Positions 55,978 to 63,740 of a stretch of DNA of 64,000 nt are shown piece by piece. Every line of letters begins with the position of its first letter. Position 1 is the stretch's first letter. Under the pieces are notes generated by a model. It was given only the letters and a program-made list of their open reading frames with translations, was not told where the DNA came from and did no database searches. The position numbers and the translations under genes are program-made. Origin of the DNA: Flavobacterium cutihirudinis. GTDB taxonomy: Bacteria; Bacteroidota; Bacteroidia; Flavobacteriales; Flavobacteriaceae. Location of the stretch: contig NZ_QRDQ01000007.1 of assembly GCF_003385895.1 (NCBI RefSeq), forward strand, positions 682,001-746,000, given 5' to 3'.

Positions 55978-56925
55978 ATGAACTATATCTCAATAAAAGA
56001 CATCAACTCATTATCAAAATGGGTAAAACAAGCGATAAAAATCAAAAAGAATCCGCTTAAAAATCAAAGTTTAGGAAAGAATAAAACTCTTGGAATGTTA
56101 TTCTTCAATCCAAGTTTAAGAACGCGTTTGAGTACTCAAAAAGCAGCTTTGAATTTGGGAATGAACGTTATGGTAATGAACTTTACCAACGAAGGATGGA
56201 CATTAGAGTTTGAAGACGGAGCAGTGATGAATTCTGGTGCATCGGAACATATTAAAGAAGCTGCAGAAGTAGTTTCACAATACTGTGATATTATCGCAAT
56301 TCGTGCTTTCGCAGGTTTGGTTGATAAAGAAAAAGATTATCAGGAAACAGTAATTTCAGGATTCTTGAAATACGCAACAGTGCCAATCGTAAACATGGAA
56401 AGTGCTGTTCGTCACCCATTACAATCACTTGCAGATGCGATTACGATGGAAGAATTCAAAACAAAACACAAGCCAAAAGTAGTGCTTTCTTGGGCGCCGC
56501 ATCCAAAAGCTTTACCGCAGGCTGTAGCTAATTCTTTCGTTGAAATGATGCAGTTGCAAAAAGATATGGATTTTGTAATCACGCATCCAGAAGGTTATGA
56601 ACTGAGTCCAGAAATCACACAAGACTGTAAAATCGAATACGATCAAAACAAAGCGTTTGAAAATGCCGATTTCGTTTACGTTAAAAACTGGAGCAACTTC
56701 AACGATTACGGAAAAGTAACCAACAGCGATCCAAATTGGACCGTTACAGCCGAAAAAATGGCTTTAACCAACAACGGAAAATTCATGCACTGTCTTCCAG
56801 TTCGTCGTAACGTAATTGTAAGCGACGAAGTTCTAGACGGAGAAAATTCAATCGTAATCGAGCAAGCGAATAATAGAACGTATTCAGCACAATTAGTTTT
56901 ACAAAAGATTCTTAAGAAGATATAA
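55978..56925 (+). CDS. argF': N-acyl-ornithine carbamoyltransferase (ArgF' type)
   Basis: 315 residues. It carbamoylates N-acetyl- or N-succinyl-ornithine rather than ornithine. The carbamoyl-phosphate motif is FFNPSLRTRLSTQKA (residues 42-56), HPLQSLAD and MHCLPVRRN are conserved, as in the B. fragilis N-succinylornithine enzyme. In the family a Pro (succinyl) or Glu (acetyl) in the stretch before EHL sets the acyl preference; here the residue is Ser89 (GASEHIKE), so I leave the acyl group open. ArgE downstream would then remove the acyl group from acyl-citrulline. Confidence 0.92.
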   Translation: MNYISIKDINSLSKWVKQAIKIKKNPLKNQSLGKNKTLGMLFFNPSLRTRLSTQKAALNLGMNVMVMNFTNEGWTLEFEDGAVMNSGASEHIKEAAEVVSQYCDIIAIRAFAGLVDKEKDYQETVISGFLKYATVPIVNMESAVRHPLQSLADAITMEEFKTKHKPKVVLSWAPHPKALPQAVANSFVEMMQLQKDMDFVITHPEGYELSPEITQDCKIEYDQNKAFENADFVYVKNWSNFNDYGKVTNSDPNWTVTAEKMALTNNGKFMHCLPVRRNVIVSDEVLDGENSIVIEQANNRTYSAQLVLQKILKKI

Positions 56926-57028
56926 ATTTAAGGTGCAAAGTTGCAAAGGTTCAAAGGGAAAGAGGTTTAAAAACCTTGTGAACAACCTTTGCACCTTTGT
57001 ACCTCTGAGCCTCTGAACCTTAAAAATA
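56926..57028 (+). repeat. Word-repeat spacer E (argF'-argB)
   Basis: AAGGTGCAAAG (56930-56940) and CTTTGCACCTT (56987-56997) are perfect inverse copies. An inner hairpin AGGTTT-AA-AAACCT lies at 56963-56976. Other copies of the words are AAAGTTGCAAAGG, AAGGTTCA/TGAACCTT and CCTCTGAGCCTCTG. Confidence 0.8.
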
Positions 57029-57802
57029 ATGGACGTATCAGTAATAAAAATAGGTGGAAACATCATCGACAATCCAGCAGAATTAGAACAATTCTTAACC
57101 GATTTCTCTAAAATTGAAGGCTATAAAGTTTTAGTTCACGGCGGTGGAAAATCGGCTACAAAGATGGCGCAAAGTATTGGTTTAGTTCCGCAAATGATTG
57201 ACGGACGCCGAATTACAGATGCTCCAATGTTGGATGTTGTGGTAATGATTTACGCCGGACAAATCAATAAACATATTGTGGCACAATTGCAGGCAAAAGA
57301 TAATAATGCTATTGGTTTTTCTGGTGCTGACGGAAATTTAATTCAGTCAACAAAAAGAAATCATCCAACAATCGATTACGGATTTGTAGGCGATGTAAAG
57401 CAAGTCAACACCAAATTACTGGCAACTTTATTAGAAGCTGGAGTTGTTCCTGTTTTCTGTGCGATTACACACGATAAAAACGGGCAATTGTTAAACACAA
57501 ACGCCGATACGATTGCAAGCGAATTATCAATTGCATTGTCTGAAGTTTTTGATGTTACGCTAACGTATTGTTTTGAAAAACAAGGCGTTTTGCAGGATTC
57601 AGAAGACGATTCATCTGTAATTACTGAAATCAATGAAGCTTTATATAATAAGCTAAAAGAAGAAAAAGTAATCCATTCCGGAATGATTCCAAAATTGGAT
57701 AACTGTTTCAATAGTTTATCAAGAGGTGTGCAGAAAATCAAAATTGGACATCATAAAATGCTTCAAAATTCAGATATTCCGCATACAACGATTACATTAT
57801 AG
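57029..57802 (+). CDS. argB: N-acetylglutamate kinase
   Basis: 257 residues. It phosphorylates N-acylglutamate. VIKIGGNIIDN and VHGGGKSATKMAQ are ATP and substrate loops; AGVVPVFCAITHD, NADTIASELSIAL and HSGMIPKLDNCFNSL follow. The N-terminal helix that mediates arginine feedback in hexameric forms is absent. It may accept acetyl- or succinyl-glutamate. Confidence 0.95.
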   Translation: MDVSVIKIGGNIIDNPAELEQFLTDFSKIEGYKVLVHGGGKSATKMAQSIGLVPQMIDGRRITDAPMLDVVVMIYAGQINKHIVAQLQAKDNNAIGFSGADGNLIQSTKRNHPTIDYGFVGDVKQVNTKLLATLLEAGVVPVFCAITHDKNGQLLNTNADTIASELSIALSEVFDVTLTYCFEKQGVLQDSEDDSSVITEINEALYNKLKEEKVIHSGMIPKLDNCFNSLSRGVQKIKIGHHKMLQNSDIPHTTITL

Positions 57803-58092
57803 AAAATGTTGCAACGAATTGACTCTAATTTTACTGTTAAAAGAGAAAATAATTTTAGACATACAGTAAAAAGTTTATTTTGATTTTAAATCTGTGACAA
57901 AAAGATAATTTGTGAAAATTCGTGCAATTAGTGGCAAAAAAACAGCACTGCGCAGTGCTTTTAAATATTAATTTAAGAAATTTGCGCCAATTAAAAATGT
58001 CGCGTAAAAATGTCGCGTATTATTTAGTTAAGAAAGTAAAAGCTTAAAAAAAACTTAGCGACTTAGCGCCTTTGCGGCAAGAGCACAACAAA
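57803..58092 (+). repeat. Word-repeat spacer F with terminator-like hairpin (argB-argE)
   Basis: 290 bp without an open frame of interest. AGCACT-GCGC-AGTGCT (57943-57958) is a perfect hairpin followed by T5 and may act as a partial terminator inside the operon. A 13-bp unit (AAAAATGTCGCGT) occurs twice in tandem, 57993-58018. 57907-57936 matches 63061-63090 at 26 of 30 bases. The 3' end has the words ACTTAGCGACTTAGCG and CCTTTGCGGC before the argE start. Confidence 0.75.
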
Positions 58093-59163
58093 ATGAAAAA
58101 CATAGATACGCTTACCCAGGAAGCAATTAGTTTATTAAAAAGTTTAATCGAAACCCCTTCATTTTCAAGTGAAGAAGATCAAACGGCTCTTTTAATCGAA
58201 AATTGGTTCAATCAAAACGAGATTCCTTTCAAAAGAGAAAACAACAATGTGTGGGCTTTCAACAAATATTTTGACGAAAACAAACCAACACTTTTATTAA
58301 ACTCACATCACGATACAGTACGACCAAATCAGGCGTACACCAACGATCCGTTTAAAGCAATCGAAAAAGACGGAAAATTATTTGGTTTAGGAAGTAATGA
58401 TGCAGGAGGATGTTTAGTTTCATTATTAGCAACTTTTGTTCACTTTTACGAAAATCAAAACCTATCTCATAATATTGTAATTGTGGCTTCCGCAGAAGAA
58501 GAAAGCAGCGGGAAAAATGGTTTAAACAGCGTTTTGAAAAGCTTACCAGAATTAGATTGCGCCATTGTTGGAGAACCAACTTTAATGCAATTAGCAGTTG
58601 CCGAAAAAGGATTATTAGTTTTGGACGTAAAAGTAAAAGGAACCGCAAGCCACGCCGCACATCAAAACGACGATAATGCATTATACAAATCAATTCCGGT
58701 AATGGAATGGTTTAAAAACTATAAATTCGACAAAATCTCAGACGTTTTAGGTCCCGTAAAAATGACCGTGACGCAGATCAATGCAGGAAAACAGCACAAT
58801 GTTGTGCCATCAGAATGTGATTTGGTGGTTGATATTCGTGTAACAGACCGTTACACAAATGCTGAAATTTTGGAAGTTGTAAAAGCAAATGTAAACGCTG
58901 AAGTAACGCCAAGATCAATGCATTTAAACGCATCGTCTATTCCAGTTGCGCACGGTTTGGTTCAAGCCGGAATTGCTTTAGGAAGAACAACGTATGGTTC
59001 GCCAACGCTTTCAGATCAATCGGTTTTAAGCTGTCAGTCTTTAAAACTAGGACCAGGAGAAACATTGCGTTCGCATTCAGCAGACGAATTTATTTTTATA
59101 AATGAAATTGAAGAAGGAGTCGATTTGTATATCAAAATACTAACCGATTTCTTTAAATTATAA
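58093..59163 (+). CDS. argE: M20 family N-acyl-ornithine/citrulline deacylase
   Basis: 356 residues. The ATG at 58093 starts the family sequence; a frame-open codon at 58072 lies in repeat sequence. Metal ligands: LLLNSHHDTVRP (HxD), GSNDAGG, SAEEESSG (EE) and the C-terminal LRSHSADEF histidine. The dimerisation domain is in the middle. With an ArgF' acting on N-acyl-ornithine, the natural substrate here is probably N-acyl-citrulline rather than acetylornithine. The pathway reading is inference from context. Confidence 0.93.
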   Translation: MKNIDTLTQEAISLLKSLIETPSFSSEEDQTALLIENWFNQNEIPFKRENNNVWAFNKYFDENKPTLLLNSHHDTVRPNQAYTNDPFKAIEKDGKLFGLGSNDAGGCLVSLLATFVHFYENQNLSHNIVIVASAEEESSGKNGLNSVLKSLPELDCAIVGEPTLMQLAVAEKGLLVLDVKVKGTASHAAHQNDDNALYKSIPVMEWFKNYKFDKISDVLGPVKMTVTQINAGKQHNVVPSECDLVVDIRVTDRYTNAEILEVVKANVNAEVTPRSMHLNASSIPVAHGLVQAGIALGRTTYGSPTLSDQSVLSCQSLKLGPGETLRSHSADEFIFINEIEEGVDLYIKILTDFFKL

Positions 59164-59172
59164 TATTTTTTA

Positions 59173-59251
59173 GGAGCTAATCCCGCTATCCGTTCCAATC
59201 TTTTTCTGACTAAAGAAGCCAGAAAAAGGATTTCCACTACTATCGGGGCTA
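59173..59251 (-). repeat. REP-like dispersed element, copy 2
   Basis: Reverse complement of the type seen at 34289. On the minus strand it reads TAGCCCCGATAGTAGTGGAA at one end and AGCTCC at the other. The middle is a hairpin (CTTTTTCTG/CAGAAAAAG, 59210-59230). It sits 9 bp after argE. Confidence 0.78.
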
Positions 59252-59279
59252 GAAACACCATCAGTATAAACGACAACAT

Positions 59280-59391
59280 TACTATAAATTAGAAAAATAA
59301 ACCGCAAAGAAAGAAATCTAGAATCTAAGAAGTCTAAAAATCTAAGCAGTCTAACAATCTAAATTATCTAAGAAGTCTAAAAATCTAAGTT
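59280..59391 (+). repeat. Word-repeat spacer G (argE-argH)
   Basis: Quasi-periodic copies of ATCTAAGAAGTCTAAAA and close variants (about 59320-59388), mostly in one orientation. No stable hairpin is needed to see the repeat; it ends at the argH ATG. Confidence 0.75.
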
Positions 59392-60672
59392 ATGAAACTT
59401 TGGGAAAAAGGAATACCAACAGATAAACAAATCGAACAATTCACAGTAGGAAACGATCGTGAACTGGATTTAGTTTTAGCAAAATACGATGCTTTAGGTT
59501 CAATCGCTCACGCCAAAATGCTTGGGCAAATTGGTTTATTAACTGAGGAAGAAACAACTTCTTTGGTTGATGCATTAAACGAAATCATCGCTGATATCGT
59601 AGTTGGAAATTTCGAAATCGAAGACAGTTTCGAAGACGTACATTCTAAAATAGAATATCTTTTAACGGTAAAACTTGGCGATGCTGGAAAGAAAATCCAC
59701 ACTGCACGTTCTCGTAACGATCAGGTTTTAGTAGACGTTCATTTGTATTTAAAAGACGAATTAAAAGCAATAAAAGAACAAGTAAAAACTTTGTTTGACT
59801 TGTTGATGGAATCAGCAGAGAAACATCAAAATGTTTTATTGCCAGGTTATACGCATTTACAAATCGCTATGCCATCATCATTTGGAATGTGGTTTTCTGC
59901 TTATGCTGAAAGTTTGATTGATGATATTACAATGCTAAACGCGGCGTCTAAAATTGTAGATCAGAATCCGTTAGGTTCTGCTGCAGGTTACGGAAGTTCA
60001 TTCCCAATCAACAGAACATTTACAACGCGAGAACTAGGTTTTGAAACCTTAAAATACAATGCTGTTGCAGCGCAAATGAGCCGTGGAAAAGCAGAGAAGA
60101 CTGTTGCTTTTGCGATGACAAGTGTTGCAGGAACGTTATCAAAATTTGCAATGGACGTTTGTTTGTATATGAGCCAGAACTTTGATTTTATTGGCCTTCC
60201 AGCACATCTTACAACAGGTTCGAGCATTATGCCTCATAAGAAAAACCCAGACGTTTTTGAATTAATCAGAGGAAAATGCAATAAGATTCAGGCACTTCCA
60301 TACGAAATCACTTTAATTACCAATAATCTTCCAAGCGGTTATCACAGAGATTTACAGCTTCTAAAAGAAGGTTTATTTCCAGCAATTCAAACTTTAAAAT
60401 CTTGTTTAGATATAGCAATCTTTTCAATAAAAGACATCACAGTTAAAGATCATATTTTAGAAGATAAAAAATACGATTATTTGTTTACAGTTGATACTTT
60501 AAACGAAATGGTAGTAGACGGAATGCCATTTAGAGATGCGTATAAAGCCGTTGCTGAACAATTAGAAGCAGGAACATACAAATCTCCAAAAGAAACCAAA
60601 CACACACACGAAGGCAGTATTAATAATTTATGTCTTGATGCTATTAAAGATAAAATGAAAGCGGCTTTATAA
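59392..60672 (+). CDS. argH: Argininosuccinate lyase
   Basis: 426 residues. It splits argininosuccinate into arginine and fumarate. The fumarase-superfamily signature GSSIMPHKKNPDVFE carries the catalytic serine loop; TARSRNDQV and GYTHLQIAMPSSFG are the other two conserved regions. It is the last gene of the arginine operon and is followed by a very strong terminator. Confidence 0.98.
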   Translation: MKLWEKGIPTDKQIEQFTVGNDRELDLVLAKYDALGSIAHAKMLGQIGLLTEEETTSLVDALNEIIADIVVGNFEIEDSFEDVHSKIEYLLTVKLGDAGKKIHTARSRNDQVLVDVHLYLKDELKAIKEQVKTLFDLLMESAEKHQNVLLPGYTHLQIAMPSSFGMWFSAYAESLIDDITMLNAASKIVDQNPLGSAAGYGSSFPINRTFTTRELGFETLKYNAVAAQMSRGKAEKTVAFAMTSVAGTLSKFAMDVCLYMSQNFDFIGLPAHLTTGSSIMPHKKNPDVFELIRGKCNKIQALPYEITLITNNLPSGYHRDLQLLKEGLFPAIQTLKSCLDIAIFSIKDITVKDHILEDKKYDYLFTVDTLNEMVVDGMPFRDAYKAVAEQLEAGTYKSPKETKHTHEGSINNLCLDAIKDKMKAAL

Positions 60673-60684
60673 TAGTCACTTTTA

Positions 60685-60734
60685 AGAATAAAAAAACCGA
60701 TTTGCATTTAGTTGTAAATCGGTTTTTTTATTCT
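60685..60734 (+). terminator. Terminator of the arginine operon
   Basis: A perfect 19-bp inverted repeat (arms 60685-60703 and 60716-60734, core AAACCGATTT/AAATCGGTTT) with a run of T. Both sides are A/T tracts, so it can work in both directions. Confidence 0.95.
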
Positions 60735-60815
60735 TAATAATATTGTTTTGTGAATTTAAGAAAATTCGACCTAATTTCTATAAATTTGAGAATTCATTAT
60801 TTTTAAATTCTAGAT

Positions 60816-61817
60816 ATGAAGCAATTTGATGAGCAAGCGACACAGCGTCTTTTTGAGAAAAATCTAATTACTGAAAATCAGTTTCAGGAAATAGAGACAT
60901 ATCGGGCTCTAGGTATTTTTTCATTGAATGCAGAGTTAAAACTATTTCTTTATTTATCAGTTTTGTTATTTACTTCGGGAATAGGAATCTTGATTTATGA
61001 AAATATTGATACCATTGGCCACATTGCGATACTTTCGATTTTGTTACTTGTAATTGTGATTTGTTTCTATTACTGTTTTAAAAATTCAAAAGGATTTCAA
61101 AAATCAGAGACAACTTTCGAGCATCCTGTTTTAGAATATTTAGTTTTAGCGGCAAATATTCTAACGTGTATTTTTATAGGATATCTTCAGTTTCAATACA
61201 AACCATTTGGAGAACATTACGGACTGGCAACTTTAGTTCCAACAATAGTCAGTTTCTTTTGTGTGTATTATTTCGACAATAAAAGTGTTTTGACGATTGC
61301 AATTACAGGTTTGGCTGCTTATATAGGTCTTTCGGTAACGCCGCAAGATATTTTTAATGACAGCAATAATTTGTATGCAAGTCAAAATTTAAGTTACTCG
61401 GCCGTGATGCTTGGTGTTTTATTGATTTTATGGACGATTTACAGCAATAGAGTTTCTTTAAAAACACACTTTGGTTTAATTTTTCTGACTTTTGCATTGC
61501 ATATTATAAGCATAGCCTCAATTAGTAATTTAGCCAGTTACGATATGCTTAATTGGATGTTATTTGCTTGTGTCTTAGTAGCTTCTACTTTTTATTTTTA
61601 TAAAGCGAGTTATGAGAATAAAGCAATGTCTTTGTATGTTTTTATGATTATTTACGGGTATATTGGTGCGAACATAATTTTGTTCAGAATATTTGAGAAT
61701 ATTGATTTCTCTGATATTTGGGAATTGTTCGTTTTTCTATTACCTGTTTATTTTATTGGTTCAATTGTAATGTTCATTAAATTAATTAAAAACTTTCATA
61801 AAGAAATTGCAGAATGA
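60816..61817 (+). CDS. DUF2157 membrane protein
   Basis: 333 residues. A short soluble N-terminus (KNLITENQFQEIETYR) precedes about nine or ten hydrophobic helices (from residue 43 on, LKLFLYLSVLLFTSGIGILIY). This is the DUF2157 pattern, of unknown function. A possible -7 box (TAAATTTG, 60781-60788) is upstream. It overlaps the next membrane gene by 4 bp, so the two are translationally coupled. Confidence 0.82.
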   Translation: MKQFDEQATQRLFEKNLITENQFQEIETYRALGIFSLNAELKLFLYLSVLLFTSGIGILIYENIDTIGHIAILSILLLVIVICFYYCFKNSKGFQKSETTFEHPVLEYLVLAANILTCIFIGYLQFQYKPFGEHYGLATLVPTIVSFFCVYYFDNKSVLTIAITGLAAYIGLSVTPQDIFNDSNNLYASQNLSYSAVMLGVLLILWTIYSNRVSLKTHFGLIFLTFALHIISIASISNLASYDMLNWMLFACVLVASTFYFYKASYENKAMSLYVFMIIYGYIGANIILFRIFENIDFSDIWELFVFLLPVYFIGSIVMFIKLIKNFHKEIAE

Positions 61818-62977
61818 TTGTATACGATAAAAAAATATTAGACAATGAAATTTTAGTTGATGAAGCTGATACTTTATATAAAGGTGGTTTTATAAGTAAA
61901 GAACAGAAGCAATTTATAAAAAAGGAATTATCTGTTTTTAGAAGTCAGAATAATATCCTTGTTAGAATTGGATTCTTTTTATTAGGTAGTTTTTTGTACG
62001 GCTCAATTTGTGGTGCAATTTCTATTATTGGGATGAATGCAGAGAATGCTTACTTCAAAATCTGCTGTTATATTTTTGCTGCGGTTGGCTTTGCGGGCTC
62101 AGAATTACTGGCAAAACAAAATTATCATAATCATGGATTGGATGATGCGTTTATCTTGGGAACCATTTTAAACATTGGATTTGCTATAGGAATTACCACA
62201 GACGGTTATGAGTCTGTGATAGCTTTTTTTATGGCAATCGCTTCTCTTTATATGTTTTTAAGATACCTGCATCTGCTTTCAATGCTGGTTTTTTGTTTTT
62301 CAATTACCGCATTTTTGTTTTTTCAAATGTTTGAATTTGGCGAAATAGGAAAAGCTATTTTACCATTCACAGCGATGACTTTTGCAGCTATTTGTTATTT
62401 TCTAACCAAGAAATTAATCAATAATCTAATCAAAAGTTATTATTATAAAGGACTTTTGCTTGCGAATACTTTCTGTTTGGTTCTGTTTTACCTTTCTTGT
62501 AATTATTTGGTTGTTAGAGAGCTTTCGGCAGAACTTTTAGGAACAGAAGTTCAACCTGGAACCGATATTCCGTTTGCGTTTTTCTTTTACGGGTTTACTT
62601 TTGTTGTTCCAATTGTCTATTTAGTTCAGGCTTTAAGAACAAAAGACAGATTTATGCTTTGGATCAGCTTTTTAGCGATTGGATTTTCAATCTATACAAT
62701 TCGATTTTATTATGCTGTTTTGCCTATAGAAGTTGCGCTGACGCTTGGTGGACTTGTTTTATTTGCAATAGCATATTTTTCGATTAAAAAATTAAAAGAA
62801 AAAGAAAGTGGTTTAACATTTAAGCCAGACAGAATTAATCATTCAGATAACTTTTTAAACGCGGAAGCTTTAGTTGTAGCTTCAACTTTTGGAATAAAAC
62901 CAGAAGTTAAAGTAGATTCTCCAATGGAATTTGGTGGAGGAGGTTTTAGCGGCGGCGGATCAGAAGGAAATTTTTAA
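61814..62977 (+). CDS. Multi-spanning membrane protein with glycine-rich tail
   Basis: 387 residues. A short soluble N-terminal region similar in layout to its neighbour (ADTLYKGGFISKEQKQFIKK) is followed by about ten hydrophobic helices. The C-terminus is a soluble tail ending GGGGFSGGGSEGNF, a glycine-rich end also seen in TPM/DUF2207-type membrane proteins. I do not recognise a function. The 4-bp overlap with DUF2157 and the similar layout suggest the pair are partners or distant paralogues. Confidence 0.75.
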   Translation: MIVYDKKILDNEILVDEADTLYKGGFISKEQKQFIKKELSVFRSQNNILVRIGFFLLGSFLYGSICGAISIIGMNAENAYFKICCYIFAAVGFAGSELLAKQNYHNHGLDDAFILGTILNIGFAIGITTDGYESVIAFFMAIASLYMFLRYLHLLSMLVFCFSITAFLFFQMFEFGEIGKAILPFTAMTFAAICYFLTKKLINNLIKSYYYKGLLLANTFCLVLFYLSCNYLVVRELSAELLGTEVQPGTDIPFAFFFYGFTFVVPIVYLVQALRTKDRFMLWISFLAIGFSIYTIRFYYAVLPIEVALTLGGLVLFAIAYFSIKKLKEKESGLTFKPDRINHSDNFLNAEALVVASTFGIKPEVKVDSPMEFGGGGFSGGGSEGNF

Positions 62978-63144
62978 ATTGTTTTGCTACAGATTAAAGG
63001 ATTTGCACAGATTACAGTCTAAATTAAATTGCCACGAATTACATGAATTTACACAAATCAATTCGTGAAAATTCGTTTAATTCGTGGCAACTTGACAAAG
63101 ATTAGAAAATCATTTTAATCTTATAATCTGAGGCGAAAAAAAAA
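62978..63144. repeat. Inverted word-repeat spacer H
   Basis: TTGCCACGAATTA (63029-63041) and TAATTCGTGGCAA (63078-63090) are perfect 13-bp inverse copies. 63061-63090 resembles 57907-57936 in the arginine operon. It lies between convergent genes, so it may also act as a terminator on either strand, though no T run is present. Confidence 0.75.
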
Positions 63145-63534
63145 CTATACTTTACTTTTCAGCGCCTCTGCATCAATATCGCTATGCGAAACATCATATA
63201 CTGCTTTTCCGTTTTTAATTAAGATCAATTGTGGTGATTCATGATAAACACCAAATCGGCTTGCGATTTCATTTGAAATATCACGATGTGCAATTAAATC
63301 CAGGAAATAAGCATCAACAACTTCTTCAAGATCAAATTCTCTTTCAAATTGTTTTAGAGCCATTCGGCTAATGCTGCATCTTGTGCTGTGCTTAAAAATT
63401 ACGACTGGTTTTTCGTTAGAGATTGTTTCAATTTCGGTTAATTGAAGTATATCCGTTAATTCTGTCCAGTTTACTTTACTTTTTGGAGCTTCTGAGTTCT
63501 CTGAACTTCCGAAGATTGAATTTAAAAAACTCAT
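63145..63534 (-). CDS. ytxJ: YtxJ-like thioredoxin-fold protein (bacillithiol system type)
   Basis: 129 residues. A thioredoxin-like fold with the monothiol motif HSTRCSISRMAL (one cysteine, CSIS) and YHESPQLILIKNGKAV as the cis-proline strand. YtxJ proteins are linked to bacillithiol redox work in Firmicutes and Bacteroidetes. It probably reduces mixed disulfides of cytosolic proteins. A minus-strand TAACTTTG box (63650-63643) may be its promoter. Confidence 0.9.
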   Translation of the reverse strand: MSFLNSIFGSSENSEAPKSKVNWTELTDILQLTEIETISNEKPVVIFKHSTRCSISRMALKQFEREFDLEEVVDAYFLDLIAHRDISNEIASRFGVYHESPQLILIKNGKAVYDVSHSDIDAEALKSKV

Positions 63535-63740
63535 ATTTGACTTGTTTTATGACTTTTTGACAGCTTAATCTGATAAAAATCATGATTTATAGGTCATTTT
63601 GTCTTTATTTTTACTATGGAATATAATTTGTCTATTCGAATACAAAGTTAAATGATTTGAGTTAAAAATCTATCTCAATAAGTTGTAACTTTAAACGTGT
63701 TGAAAATCAAATAAATAGATCAATCATAAATCGAAAAAAT

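Noticed and set aside
57943..57962. Hairpin read as the end of the arginine operon
   Set aside because: The T run is short and argE and argH continue in the same pathway; the 19-bp stem at 60685 is a far better end.
59034..59279. Minus-strand frame over the argE end and REP-like element
   Set aside because: It is a shadow of argE continued into the repeat; starts and ends have no regulatory support.
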